This document shows, one piece after another, positions 11,401 through 26,400 of a DNA stretch of 64,000 nucleotides. Origin of the DNA: Haematobia irritans (Eukaryota > Arthropoda > Insecta > Diptera > Muscidae). Within the stretch, counting starts at the first letter, position 1, and every line of letters starts with the position of its first letter. Position numbers and translations under genes: made by a program. The DNA lies in NCBI RefSeq assembly GCF_050003625.1, contig NC_134400.1, forward strand, positions 222,868,085-222,932,084, in the 5' to 3' direction. The notes beneath the pieces were generated by a model, which saw nothing but the letters and a program-made list of their open reading frames with translations, was not told where the DNA came from and made no database searches.

Positions 11401-14400
11401 ACCGATATGACCCATTTGCAATACCGTCCGACCTACATCAATAACAAGTACTTGTGCCAAGTTTCAAGTCGATAGCGTGTTTCGTTCGGATGTTAGCGTG
11501 ATTTCAACAGATGGACGGACGAACGGATATTCTCAGATCGACTCAGAATTTCACCACGACCCCGAATATATATACTTTATGGGGTCTTAGAGCAATATTT
11601 CGGAATGACAAAGTTAATATACCCCCATCCAATGGTGGAGGGTATGAAAATGTTCGTATTTATATCCCCGGCAAAATTTTGAAGTTCTTATCAAGAAGTC
11701 ATTATTTTTAATGTGCATCCAAAAAATCTCTTATTCACTTCGTACGACGTTCTTTTGAGATGATATTATTATGTTATGTATAGAATAAAGTGAGAATACA
11801 TAAAAAAAATGGAAATTTCCAGAAAAATATTTGAATAGTGTACCGATCTATTTCTCAGCTGCCGTGGAGTTTGCAACAAAATATGTACTTTCTGGTATTA
11901 TTCGAAGCGTCGTTTGATAGAGAAATAGTCAACAAATGACTTTGTTTATGTTTTTCTTCACTTTCCCAGCAAAAATTCTCATTACCCGGTAATCTTGTAG
12001 GTAATCCCAATTAAAAGGAAATAACCACTTATAAATGGGAATCGCTTCTGATTCCATTTACATACGCATGTCCTAAAGGGTGATACGGTCAAAATTTGGT
12101 CAATATAAACTTGACTTATTTCTTAAAATTTTGCATTTAAAAAACCTGAACGCCCCTCATTTTGAAGGTGTGTGTAGAATGTTGCTCCTATTTTGATTTT
12201 GGAATTCACTCTTCAGTTGTCAAAATGCCGTTCAAGCAAGAAGAGAAGCGTATCAAAATTTTGCTCGCGCATCGCGAAAATCCGAGCTACTCGCACGCAA
12301 AGCTGGCAAAATCGCTAAAAGTTGCCAAATCAACCGTTACAAATGTAATTAAAGTGTTTGGGGAACGTTTATCGACAGCCAGGAAGTCTGGATCGGGGGG
12401 AAATCGAAAATCGGAAGCCGCTGAGACGACAAAGAGAGTTGCCGGTAGTTTCAAGCGAAACCCTAACCTCTCTCTCCGAGATGCCGCAAATAAGCTGGGT
12501 GTATCGTCTACAACCGTGCATCGAGCCAAAAAACGAGCCGGACTATCGACTTACAAGAAGGTAGTGACTCCAAATCGCGATGATAAACAAAATACGATGG
12601 CCAAAGCGCGATCCCCGACGATGCTGACGAAGTTTGACTGCGTGGTAATGGACGACGAAACCTACGTTAAAGCCGACTACAAGCAGCTTCCGGGACAGGA
12701 GTTTTATACGGCAAAAGGAAGGGGAAAGGTGGCACATAAAACTGTCAAAGTTCGCAAAGAAATATCTGGTTTGGCAAGCCATCTGTACCTGCGGCTTGAA
12801 AAGCAGCATTTTCATAGCTTCCGGGACTGTCAACCAAGAAATTTACGTGAAAGAGTGTTTGAATAAACGTCTGCTGCCTTTCCTGAAGAAACACGGTTGT
12901 TCCGTACTGTTTTGGCCGGATTTGGCATCTTGCCATTACGGTAAAAAGGCCATGGAGTGGTACGCCGCCAACAACGTGCAGGTGGTTCCCAAGGACAAGA
13001 ACCCTCCCAACACGCCAGAGCTCCGCCCAATTGAGAAATACTGGGCTATTGTCATGCGGAACCTAAAGAAGACCAAAAAAACTGCTAAGGACGAACAGCA
13101 GTTCAAGGCAAACTGGCTTTCTGCGGCGAAGAAGGTGGACAAGGTGGCTGTACAAAATTTGATGGCAGGTGTCAAGCGTGAGGCCAGGCAATTCGGATTT
13201 GGAAAAGCGAAAGCCTAACTGAATATTTTTCCTGAATTTTATACTAATTGAACTTGAAAAAGAAATTTAATTTGATTTTTTTAAATAAACGATTTCACCG
13301 ATTTACACGCGTTTTCCCTTGACCAAATTTTGACCGTATCACTCTTTACGAGGAAAGTACTTCACCCCAAGCATACCTTCGGCCATAAAATAAGTAGTGC
13401 ATTTAGAGCATATGTTCACCTATTATGTAATCACTTATTTGTAGATATACAAAAGTTTGTAAAATAATTACTTATTGACTCTGGTAACAAAATCTCGAAA
13501 ATAAAAACTTCACTCGCCGATTACATTGGATCAAAATACTCTGAGTAATGATGTAAGATGAACGATACTTGAGTAGGAATGAATATTGTAGAAATAGAAA
13601 ATCAAAAAACTATATAGTTGTCTTTAATGAGATGTTTAAAATGAAATTGGATTAAAGACCGAGGGTATCTTGTTATTTTCTTATAAGAAAAGTAATTTCT
13701 TTCGACTTGCGATTCCGAATATTAGAACATAATATATTCATCTAAGTAAAAGTAAACGCGAACTAAATTCACGCTTAAAATGGAAATAAAAATTGGTTGT
13801 TTAAGGAAGTTGGATTCGTGAAATACTTTATAATATACCTAATAAAGTATTTATTTAATATATAATATGGTAAGGTTATGTATTTAAAACACAATTATTA
13901 TGAAATAAAATTATGAAATATTTATGAAGAATACTCCTAAATGAAAAATCTTCAGAATTACCGTTACATTACATATTCTTTTTCATATAATTCCTACATT
14001 TTATTAAGATACTAACAGCCAACTGCATTACATTTTGAGAATTATCAAATATTACTGGGAAGTATTTATTATATGTTAGTCATAATAACTCACAGCAATA
14101 TAATGCAACGTGTAATGACACTTTTACTAGTGGTAATGCAAATTGTAATGTGATGTGGTTACCTAGTTTTTGCTGGGTTTTTAATAAAATCCGAAATACT
14201 GATATAGAATCAAATTTGAAGAACTAATGCAACAACTAATGATACAGATATCTTCGTTGGGTAGAATTAGTTCAATATCAACTTTCTTGTTTTGATAGAC
14301 TAGTGTTTTTAGTATTATACCAAAAATATAGTGAAAATCGGAGAATGTTTTTCAAATCCTTCGGAGTAACTAAATACTTCGCAACACATTCAACAGCATT

Positions 14401-17400
14401 CCAAATTCAATAATTTCCTTTACTTACGATTTACACAATCCAGAAAGGCAAATGATCCATTTACTATATCAGTTACATTGCCAGTAGCATCACGGGCAAC
14501 AGTTGCACCAGCCATTAAAACCATTATCAGATAGGTAACAGTGGTTATTAAAATGGCCAAGAGAGTACCTTTGGGTATAGATTTTTGAGGATCCTGACAA
14601 AGGAAAAAATAAAAAAAAGAATGAATGATTATGTCCACACTTAATGATCGTCTTTTTACCTTCAAATCACCAGAAATATTGGCTCCAGCCAAAATACCAG
14701 TAGCTGCAGGGAAAAATATGGCAAACACAGAAAAGAAATCATGGGCAACACCTTTCTCCTCACGATAGTCAGCGAAAAAGTTTTCCATAAATAGAGTCGC
14801 TAAACGAAACAGCAAAATTAAACAAATGTGGAATTTCCAACCACCTATAGATACTCACAGTTATAGCCAAGGAAACCTTTTGCCAATTCTTCATCACTTT
14901 TAGGTCCAATTATGCTGCCAATCATAAAATCTGCTATGGCCACCAACAATATCACCAACAAACCAATTTGCGCCTACACACACCAAGGACGAATTTTAAT
15001 TAGAATGTGATTTGCCTGTACCATCCACATATACTTCTTACCTTGGCCTCCCATTCCATGCCAACAACAACAATAATGAGTAATATCAATATTGTGACAC
15101 TGCCAATGATTCGCACATCCTGTATACCGCCATCCACAATACTGGCTCCCATCGAACGTAGAAGATCCAACATCGACTCACAAAAGCCCACCACATACAT
15201 GGCACAGGCAACAGCATTGGCTAGGGAGAATATCAAACCAATGGAGCCACCAAATTCAGGGCCCAGCGAACGTGATATCATATAATATGTTCCTCCTAGG
15301 GAAGACATGGGCAAAAGATAAAATCTGTATGAGAAATGGAAACGATTTACCAATGTCCTGGTAAATTTTTGTGGCTTGGTTTCTGTGTTCATCTGTTCAT
15401 TCTTGGCTTAAAAGCAATTATCGTCCGCCACAAAACAAAAAAACAAGGTCATTAATTAATTTTTGTTTTCGCATATTAATTTATTCATTATTATCATGGC
15501 TTTTAGGGTCAAAGTGTTAAAGTACCTACGTTAAGTGCTTTGGTGAATTGTTGCTTGAATTTTGAAAAGCGAATTCCAAAAGTTACCACCAACATCTTAA
15601 TTGAGATCCTGCCGCCTGTGAACATTTTATACAATTCTCATGTTGAGTGAATGAAAATTTGTTTGTATATGTATATTGGTGTACATGTGTGTGTGTGTGC
15701 GTATTTTTTTTTTTGCATTTTATAACAATGTTTGTGGTAAACCATCAATAAATTCTTTTAAATTACGACACTACCCTTCACCGAAAAGGCTTTGATAATA
15801 AATTAAAACAAAAAGGATTCCCCATGTCCTTGTACCATGGTACGAGTACTTCCTTTATGTATCTCTGTGGTATAAAATGTCAACTTAACCAATGTAAAAT
15901 ACCTGTTGATTAATTTATATTACCTTGATGGGGAAAAAAGTGAGAATAGACATGTACAAAAAAATGTTTGGACATGGTTACACTCAAAAAAAAAAAAGTT
16001 TTCTTGCATCAACAGTTATTGGCTTTCCCTTAAAGGTTATAAAAATTGATTCCGAGACAAATATGCGGCTTCTTTAAAATACACTTTTTTGTTGTATCCT
16101 ACATACAACTCTCATTTATCGAATTTCCTTTCTCTTTTTGCGATATTATGTATTACCAAAGTTAACTAAGTCATAGTAGAACCGACGATATGAGAAATAT
16201 AAGTAAACATTTTTCGAATTCAAATTCAAGAAAATTTATTTAACATAATTATTATTTTTTATAATCATTATTATTTTTGCAAATCCAAATTAATTAACAT
16301 TTCATCAAAACTCTTTTGTTAGTACCTTCCCCGTAATGACCTTGTTTTTGGGAACCGAGAGCTCAAAGTACTTTATTTCATAAAAACTCTAAACTAAGTA
16401 AGTCAAAGTAAGTCTTAGTCGGTATTTGACACGTTTTCACCTTTAATCCACAAAGAAAAAATGTTGTTCTGATTCAATCACGAAATTAATTGATCCAATA
16501 AATTTTTTAATTGAAATGTCTTCAGTCACGAAAATGATAGTATCAATCACAGTTTAAATTGGAAATTAAAAAAATGTTTGATTAAAAAGTTAATTGATTT
16601 TATTAACAATTTTCAATTAATTTTTTAATTGGTTCAATTAAAAATTTAATTGATGTTGAATGCAAAACTCAATTAATTTTTCCCATTAAAAACGTAACTA
16701 TTTTCAATTACTTTCTTAACTGAATTACGACCATTTTCATGTAGCTCCGTTAGGCTTTAACTGCCAGTTAACAGTAAGAAAAATTAAAATATCTTTTCTC
16801 CGGTTAACTTTAACTGAAAAAATTTCAGCAGTTGAGTTTCTAACTGGCATATGGAATATATACGCAAAATGACAGATACACAGAAAAAAATTTCACGAAA
16901 ATTTTTCCAATTAAAATTTTAATTGAGTTTTAAAAAATATTCAATTAAAAATTTAATTGAATCAACAAATTTTTTAATTAAAACAATCACAAAAAACTAT
17001 TGTATCAATTAATTTTTTAATTGGATCAATTAATTTTTTAATTGACCTTCAATTAATTTTTTAATTGATACTATCATTTCTGTGATTGAAGACATTTCAA
17101 TTAAAAATTTAATTGGATCAATTAATTTCGTGATTGAATCAGAAAAAAAAATTTTTGTGTGTATGTAGATATTACGGTTTAAAACTTCCTTAGCTAACAT
17201 AGCACTAACGGAGCTTCACGAAAATGTGGGTTAGTGTTTTTAGTTTGATATAAATGTTTAGTTAAAAATTACAAAAAAAAAAATGTCGATCACTTTTTTT
17301 AAGTGACAAAAAAAAAATTCACGAAAAATTTTCCAATTAAAATTTTAATTGAGTTTTAAAAAATATTCAATTAAAAATTTAATTGATTCAACAAATTTTT

Positions 17401-20400
17401 TAATTGAAACAAATATCAATCACAAAAATAATAGTACCAATTAATTTTTTAATTGGATCAATTAACTTTTTAATTGACCTTCAATTAATTTTTTAATTGA
17501 TACTATCATTTCTGTGATTGAAGACATTTCAATTAAAAATAAATTGGATCAATTAATTTCGTGATTGAATCAAAAAAAATTTTTTTATGTGTAGTCTTCC
17601 GAGTTTGATTAAAAAGTTTATGGTATCAATTAATTTTTTAATTAAAAATGTTAAAATGTTTAATTATTGGTGTAATTAGCTTAATGTTTTTATCTTGATT
17701 AAAAAGTTAATTGTATCAATTAATTTATTTATTGAAAAAGTTTTCTACTTCAATCAACTTTTTATTTGGAAATATGTTGGTGATATTTTTTTCTGTGCAA
17801 AGATTCAATATCTCATTTATTTAAATCAAAAAATATTTCTTTAAGATCCTCTATTTTTGAAAGCGTTTTAGCTGTATAGTCAAGCTACAGAAACTCAAAG
17901 ATCTTAAGGACGATTTCAATAATTTTGAAGATTTGTTTCATATTATTTAGGAACACATAATTGTTTTGATTAGTTTGATGATTATAACATCAAAAATGTG
18001 AAGCTTTATCCCGCCATCTACCTTCTGTGAAAAATTTCAATCACATAAAAATGAATGTAAATCGGCCGAAAGATATATATCGGAACGATATCTGAATCGA
18101 AACCGGTTTGTATAAAATTTTAACACGTACACTCAACAAATAGTTTACTTGAATTCAACGTTTTTGACCTTCCCTTAAAGATTTTGGTATTGATTCCGAG
18201 CGAAAAATGTGGCTTGTTTAAAATAAAGAATTTTTTTAGTGACATATCTAGCTTTAAATCTAGGATCAATAAAATTACAATTAGGACACAAATATTATTT
18301 ATCAAATTTTCATTCTCTTCGCGGTATATTGATAATGGTATTCACGTACACTGAAAAAAATATTGTCGTGAGGTCAAAGATTTCATGTCTTTAAAATACG
18401 AATGCAAATTTTGCTTAGCATAGAAGACGCATTTCTCTAGTATAAAGTTTTTTTCCTTGACCACAGGTCGATAAACTTTTCAATGAAGTCGTATTGTCCT
18501 TATAATTAAGTGATTTGATTTAAAAATGGATATCATAACATGAAAGAAAAAATGTTCGGGCTAAGGTCTACTTGACTTTAATAATTTAGAAAAAATCTTT
18601 AAATTTAATGAAATTGTCTTTAAATTTGTTGTCTTTTTGCATCTTGACTACAAAGCAAAAAATCGTTCAAATATAGGACATGTTTTTCAACACTTTATTT
18701 TAAAGACGTTTTTTACTTGAAACACAGCATAATTTCTACTAGAAGTCGAGTCTTAATTTGGAAAATAAAGTCGTTGTTAACTTGTTTTTAAAGGACTTTG
18801 ATAGCATATGAAGAAAATAATTAAAATAATTAAAATTTGCTTCCTAGAAGCAATTTCACAAAACCCGATTTTAAAAGAGAATTGTGTCTTAAAAGTTTCC
18901 TTACTTGTATTCTCCGCTTCTTTGGCTCGGAATCAATACCACATTTTTTAAAGTAAAGACAAAATCTTTGGAACCGGGTATGCTTTTTTTTCAGTGTACA
19001 AGCAAATGCCAGTATAAAAATCCAAAGTACAACGGATACGTGTTTAAAACATGTTTTCTCAATTCCAAAAAATGTAAACCAAAGATAATATAAAATCGTT
19101 AGAAACATCTCCTATTTTTGAAAACTGTTTAGCTGTATCGTCAAGTTACCGAAACTCAAGGAGCTTAAAGACGATTTGAATAATATTGAAAATTTTTTTT
19201 CAGATGACCACAAAATTGTTTTATTTTGATTTTGTTTTTTTTTTTTTAATAAGTTGATCTGAGGACAAAACGCCTTCATTGAAAAGTGTATGCTCACGAT
19301 TTAATTATATTTTTTGGACAAGATGAATCTTTTAAGTTGCTGTAAACAACACAAATAGCGTTCCTATGACAATCTTTACGTTTGAACTGTCAGTTGGCAG
19401 ATTGCAACACGTGGCAAGAATGCTATTTCTACTTTCTATACAAATTTTCAATTAAATCAAAACGAAAATGTTGTTGTTGCCTAATGAGTGTAAATAGGCC
19501 GAATGATATTATCTGAACTATATCTGAATCTGAACCGATTTGTATACACTTTTCAACATGTAGGCTGAATGTTTATTTTACTTTCTGTGAAAATATAAAA
19601 TAAATCGAAATAAAATTGCAGATTCTGTGGTCATATACGTGTATATCGTGCGAAAAGTTTATGTGGAAGCTATATCGAAATCTCAACCGATCGAATCTGG
19701 CTCAAAATATGGACTAGACTACGGCTTAGACTTTAATTACGAAAATGTTACGGACATTGGTAAATCGGCTTAAGAAATAGTCCTGAGTATATACATATGT
19801 CAAAGACATCATGTGTCTATCTCTATCTCCATTTGGGTGTTCTCATCATACACTGAACAAATATAAACCTAATATGAATAACGTTAATAATCTTTTCTTT
19901 AAATATAGTTTTTTCCGGTTCGTTCAATATATAGGACACAATTTTTTGAAATTTACGCATCTCTGATCGAGTCGTGTGTCGTTGAAGTAAGACAATATTT
20001 TTTTTATACCCACCACCATAGAATGATGACGGGGGTATAATAAGTTTGTCATTCCGTTTGTAACACATCGAAATATCGATTTCCGACTATATAAAGTATA
20101 CATATTCTTGATCAGGGAGAAATTCTAAGACGATATAACGATGTCCGTCTGTCTGTCTGTCTGTTGTAATCACGCTACAGTCTTCAATAATGAAGCAATC
20201 ATGCTGAAATTTTGCACAAACTCGTCTTTTGTCTGCAGGCAGGTCAAGTTCGAAGATGGGCTATATCGGTCCAGGTTTTGATATAGTCCCCATATAGACC
20301 GATCTCCCGATTTTATTTCTTGGGCTTATAGAAACCGCAATTTTTATTCAATTTACCTGAAATTGGAAATCTAGAGGTACTGTAGGACCACAAATACGTG

Positions 20401-23400
20401 TGCCAAAAATTGTGAGTATCGGTCCATATTTTGGTATAGCCCCCATATAGACCCATCTCCCGATTTTACTTCTTGGGCTTATAGAAACCGCAGTTTTTAT
20501 TCAATTTACCTGAAATTGGAAATCTAGAGGTACTGTAGGACCACAAATACGTGTGCCAAAAATTGTGAGTATCGGTCAATATTTTGGTATAGCCCCCATA
20601 TAGACCCATCTCCCGATTTTACTTCTTGGGCTTATAGAAACCGCCGTTTTTATTCAATTTACCTGAAATTGGAAATCTAGAGGTATTGTAGGACCACAAA
20701 TATGTGTGCCAAAAATTGTTAGTATCGGTCCATGTTTTGGTATGGTCCCCATATAAAAAGACGTCCCGATTTGGGGTCTTGGGCTTATAGAAACCGTAGC
20801 TTTTATCCAATTTGTCTGAAATTGGAAATCTAGAGGTATTTTAGGACCATAAAGAGGTGTGCCGAAAATGGTGAGTATCGGTCCATATTTTGGTATAGCC
20901 CCCATATAGACCGATTTCCCGATTTTACTTCTTGAGCTTCTAGAATCCGAAGTTTTTATCCTATTTGCCTGAAATTGGAAATCTAGAGGTATTTTCGGGT
21001 CATAAAGAGGTGTGCCGAAAACGGTGAGTATCGGTCCATATTTTAGTATAGCCCCCATAAGAACGATCTCCCGATTTAACTCCTTGGGTTTCTAGAAACC
21101 GTAGTTTTTATCTGATTTGCCTGAAATTGTAAATATTCTGGTATTTTAGGCTCACAAAAACGTGTATCGGATTAAGTTTTTATCGGTCCATTTGGTAATG
21201 CCTCCATATAGACCGACTTCACTTCTTGAGGGTGTAGAAGGCGCACTGATCATGAAAATTGCTTGAAACTCAATGTAAAATTTACTTCTACAGATTTAAG
21301 ATTTCAAATCAAGACGTTATTTTATAATTTTCTTGCACACTTACAAGAGATGTTAACGATTCCTCTAAAACTCGAACAAAAATGGTTCTTATAAATCCAG
21401 AATCTGATATAGTCCTCATAGGTGAAATCCTTAAATTTATCTTCGGGAAGTGTCCTCAAGTCCTCAAGCCCTCCTGACATTTCAAAGGAAACCCTAATAT
21501 TTGGTTCATGGTGGTGGGTATTTAAGATTCGGCCCGGCCGAACTTACTGCTGTATATACTTGTTTATTGTATATTTTGATTAAATATAAAATAGCTTAAA
21601 ATATTAATTATTTTGGGAATTTTTCATTTTTGAGTCTATGAAACATAAACTAAAATTTATGCACTGTCGTGTTACACTCTGTTCTACAAAGTGGTGCAGG
21701 TTGTACAATTAATTAAACTGATGAATATAACAAAATTAAGATAAATTACATATTATTATATTAAATTCAGAAATAATTAACGAAAATCTTATTTAATTGC
21801 AAAGTTTTACTTAACCCTTTCACTACCGAAATAAAACTTTAATTTTTCTTCTGGTTATAAAGGGTGATTTGTTAAGAGCTTGATAACTTTTTTTTAAAAA
21901 AAAACGCATAAAATTTGCAAAATCTCATCGGTTCTTTATTTGAAACGTTAGATTGGTCCATGACATTTACTTTTTGAAGATAATTTCATTTAAATGTTGA
22001 CCGCGGCTGCGTCTTAGGTGGTCCATTCGGAAAGTCCAATTTTGGGCAACTTTTTCGAGCATTTCGGCCGGAATAGCCCGAATTTCTTCGGAAATGTTGT
22101 CTTCCAAAGCTGGAATAGTTGCTGGCTTATTTCTGTAGACTTTAGACTTGACGTAGCCCCACAAAAAATAGTCTAAAGGCGTCAAATCGCATGATCTTGG
22201 TGGCCAACTTACCGGTCCATTTCTTGAGATGAATTGTTCTCCGAAGTTTTCCCTCAAAATGGCCATAGAATCGCGAGCTGTGTGGCATGTAGCGCCATCT
22301 TGTTGAAACCACATGTCAACCAAGTTCAGTTCTTCCATTTTTGGCAACAAAAAGTTTGTTAGCATCGAACGATAGCGATCGCCATTCACCGTAACGTTGC
22401 GTCCAACAGCATCTTTGAAAAAATACGGTCCAATGATTCCACCAGCGTACAAACCACACCAAACAGTGCATTTTTCGGGATGCATGGGCAGTTCTTGAAC
22501 GGCTTCTGGTTGCTCTTCACTCCAAATGCGGCAATTTTGCTTATTTACGTAGCCATTCAACCAGAAATGAGCCTCATCGCTGAACAAAATTTGTCGATAA
22601 AAAAGCGGATTTTCTGCCAACTTTTCTAGGGCCCATTCACTGAAAATTCGACGTTGTGGCAGATCGTTCGTCTATTCATGATGAAATGTCAAAGCATACT
22701 GAGCATCTTTCTCTTTGACACCATGTCTGAAATCCCACGTGATCTGTCAAATACTAATGCATGAAAATCCTAACCTCAAAAGAATCACCCTTTACTTGTA
22801 CTTAAAACATGTACAACAAAAATTGTCATTTTGAGAACCTGCCTCAATTACTTCAAGGGCTATATGAACTTGTTCTGAAAACTTGATTCTTGAATTGTGA
22901 CCAAATGGCCTTACGAAAATAAGCGCTATTTAGCCTATAATATCTTTCAAAGTGTGAGAAAAAATACAAAAAAAAAGAACCCGAAGCAGTATCAGCTATA
23001 GTTTTTGTATGAATGTCCATTTACTAGAAACATATAGTAGAAAAATTGTCTCAAATTTTCGTATTTTTCGTTTATTGTTAAAGAAGTTTTTAAAAATGTA
23101 TTTTAATGCTCACCAATATGGAAAATATTTATAGCTTATTTGAATTAAAGTCTTTACTTTAAAATAACATTGAGAAATAAATCGAAACTAAGTGGGAAAA
23201 TACAATTTGTTGTCTTTTTCGAATGTTCTTCTAAGTGGACATCGGTAGTGAAAGGGTTAATGACTACATTATCCATTGACTACATTATGTCCAATTAAAT
23301 ATTGTGTTAGTTAGCCAAATTTGATTGTGTTCAATTCGATTTCGATTAATCACAATATTTTACAGTTTTAAATATGGTTACCAGAAACATGTGATTTTCT

Positions 23401-26400
23401 CGACTAAATACTAAATAAATACTTTTTGGTCATCTCTTTTGTTTTAATTCTGCCAGCGCACATACATATGTCCCAGCCAAAGTGCAATCCCAGACGACTC
23501 CATGAATATGTATAGCACAAATCCATAACCATTGATACTTACCTCCCTTGATGACACCATTAGTGCTAATCGCCGACATTGAGAGTGCGGTTATACTGGT
23601 AACAACTGTTGTGGTTAAAATTAGGATGAAAGCTTCCAGAATACCAGCTTGGCCTACTACCCAACTGAGACGTAAAAACAGCATGACACCCCAAATGTTG
23701 AGAAGACAGCGCACAAGGACACCTTTGATCCAGCCAAATTTAAGCATCCCATTGCCCATACCAGTGCCAGCTTCAGGATCATCATTGCGGTTCAAGCTGT
23801 GAGTATTCTGGTTGGGAAAAAAGAAAATGGAATGGAAAAATTCATATCAATAATTGTGGACAAAGGAAAAATATGAATATAATTTTCTTTGTTTTGCTGC
23901 TTCGTTTTTTTTTTCTTTATGTTATTTTGTGAGGTGTGGTTTCCACTTTTAATAAAATTAACATTGCATCGTTGAAAACAAAAATTTAAATTAAAAAAAG
24001 AAATCAAATCATATGCGATGGCTTCTTTGCAAACATTTCCAAGAATTTTGCCTCGATTGTCTGGAAATTTAAACAAATGGGAAATGTTTTATGGTTGCTT
24101 TAACACGTTTGTGTGCACTGACACAAATTAGCCACAAGGATATTCATGGAGACTTCGGAAGGAGTGTGCAAACACATATACGTGGCAAGAAGGCGTGAGT
24201 CGATTGGCACTTTAGCCATCACGAAAGATGTTGAAAAAAGTGGTATAAACATTTGTAAAAGTGGTTGCGGCGATATGAAAGGAAAGGAATGGCATTTTTG
24301 GCAGATTTTTTTTTTCGTTTTCTTAAAACACAACCACAACGTTTGGAGGATTATAAAAAAAAACAAATAAAAACTCAGTTGAGCCAAATCTAAAGTACCC
24401 TTCACTATGCGAACTTTAAACATGCGAAAATAATCTGTGCGTGGGTAATATTTTAAAAAAATACTCGCTCTCACGACAATAATCACGTCATACTTACACG
24501 ATATTATTCACGTTTTCATAATGATAACGAAGTAAATTACGCAGACAATTTAAAGTCGGTTCATATATTTAAAAATGCGTCTTTACTATCGCTTACGTTC
24601 AATTTTCCAGCACTTTCAAAGTGCCAATTCCTAACATAACCACAACAGACTGGAGTGTCACTATAATTATCGTGATTCGGGAGAATTTTCGTCAGTGAGT
24701 CGGACGAAAATGTCCGTGAGTCATGGTCATTTATTTGCATGTGTACTTCAGTGACATTATGCAATCGTGAGTAAAATTATTTAGTTCGTAAGAATGCAGT
24801 TGGAAGGACATTTATTTTATGAGTGGGCTTTAGTAAAATTTCTACACTTATGAGTGTTGAAGAATCGTTGAATGTAGTTCGTGTGTGAATGAGGAGAGTC
24901 TTACAAATAATATCGTGTGTAAGTACCAATTTCACACTCGTGCACATCTAGACCGATGAAACGAGCTGCCTCTATCTACTCAATGATGCTAGTGTCAGAT
25001 CTGTGCTGTATGCAGGACAAGCGAATAGGTTAGGTTAGGTTAAAGTGGCAGCCCGATTAAATTTCAGGCTCACTTAGACTTTTCAGTCCATTGTGATACC
25101 ACATTTAACTAAAAGTACCTATTACATATGGGCACTTCTAGTCTTAACCACTGAACCTTCTCTATTATTTACTTTTGTGGAACCAACCAGATTGCTCCAA
25201 AAACATTAACAAACTGCTTAAGTTAACGTTTTCCAGGTCCGCCAGTAATCTAAAGCTATATGCTCCTAAAATTCGCTTAAGCTTTACACAAAAAGCAGGA
25301 CACTCACACAAGAGGTGTTTAATTGATTCCTTTTCCTCCACATCATGACAGCTTATACAATAGTCATTATACTTCGCACCTATAGTTTTTGAAAATTCGC
25401 CTATCAGGCAGCGACCCGTTGTAGCAGATATCAGGAGTGCTATCTGAATAGATGACTCGTCATATGAAGAATCCCAGCATTGTCAAGCACTAGACTAATT
25501 CCAGCGTTTATTTTTTATTTTTTTTTGCAATAGCTTAAGCGAGGCTATATATTTTTCCTTTATACTGATGAATGAACAATGTAAGAAGCGATCTGCAATA
25601 AGTCTGGACATCTTACCTAAAGGAGAGCGCTTTATCTGGCAATAGAGTACTGCATACTGCAGATTTGTAAAACGGCTTTTGCTTGTCGTACTTATTGGGT
25701 GAAAACACACTCGATTTTAGTTGATAACAGGTTAGCTGATAAGTCCCCGGTCTGACACATAGATGGCGTCGCTAGTGCATATTATTTTTATATAGTACCA
25801 ACCTTGAAATGATTCGTGTAAAAAATTTGACGTCTGTAAGTCAATTAGTTTGTGAGATAGAGCGTCTTTTGTGAAGCAACTTTTGTTATTGTGAAAAAAA
25901 ATGGAAAAAAGGAATTTCGTGTTTTGATAAAATACTCTTTTCTGAAGGGGAAAAATACGGTGGAAGCAAAAACTTGGCTTTATAATGAGTTTCCGGACTC
26001 TGCCTCAGGCAAATCAACAATAATTGATTGGCATGCAAAATTCAAGCGTGTTGAAATGAGCACGGAGGACGGTGAACGCAGTGGACGCCCGAAAGAGGTG
26101 GTTACCGACGAAAATATCAAAAATATCCACAAAATGATTTTGAATGACCGTAAAATGAAGTTGATCAAGATAGCAGAGGCCTTAAAGATATCAAAGGAAC
26201 GCGTTGGTCATATCATTCATCAATATTTGGATATGCGGAAGCTCTGTGCAAAATGGATGCCGCGCGAGCTCACATTTGACAAAAAAATTGTAGTTACATA
26301 TCATAAGAGTGTAGTAAAATGCCAGCTAGCCTCAACTATGCCCGAGTGGCGCTGAGGCATAGAAACACATTGTATATAATTATTATATGAATGAATACTA

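Larger units (their letters stand above)
11965..14177 (+). mobile_element. CCCAGCAAAAA element, copy A, interrupted by a DD37E transposon
   Basis: The terminal inverted repeat is CCCAGCAAAAA at the left and TTTTTGCTGGG at the right. Without the inserted transposon it is about 940 bp. It matches copy B at 40098-41075 in the opposite orientation, including TTATGGCCGAAAGTATGCCT in inverted form. No coding capacity is visible in its own sequence. Confidence 0.75.
16451..17800. repeat. Cluster of AATTAATTTTTTAATTG palindromic MITEs
   Basis: Several copies or pieces of one palindromic family lie close together: a degraded copy at about 16451-16740, two clear copies listed separately, and a fragment at 17592-17800. 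All consist of AATTAATTTTTTAATTG-type arms around TCAATCACGAAATTAATTGA ends. Confidence 0.65.

Noticed and set aside
10919..11410. Plus-strand 163-codon frame
   Set aside because: Same F2 array artefact; no start context, no domain.
12287..12529. Minus-strand frames inside the DD37E element (also 12543-12936)
   Set aside because: They are shadows opposite the transposase gene.
20619..21058. Minus-strand 134-codon frame
   Set aside because: F3 array translated; no protein family.
23543..23798. Acceptor AG at 23797-23798 for cotransporter exon c
   Set aside because: It gives a frame with an early TGA after exon b; the AG at 23808-23809 keeps phase 0 and adds NTHS.
24100..24486. 128-codon minus frame in the 13.2-kb intron
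   Set aside because: Poly-F/K low-complexity translation without splice or start support; overlaps an equally long plus-strand frame.
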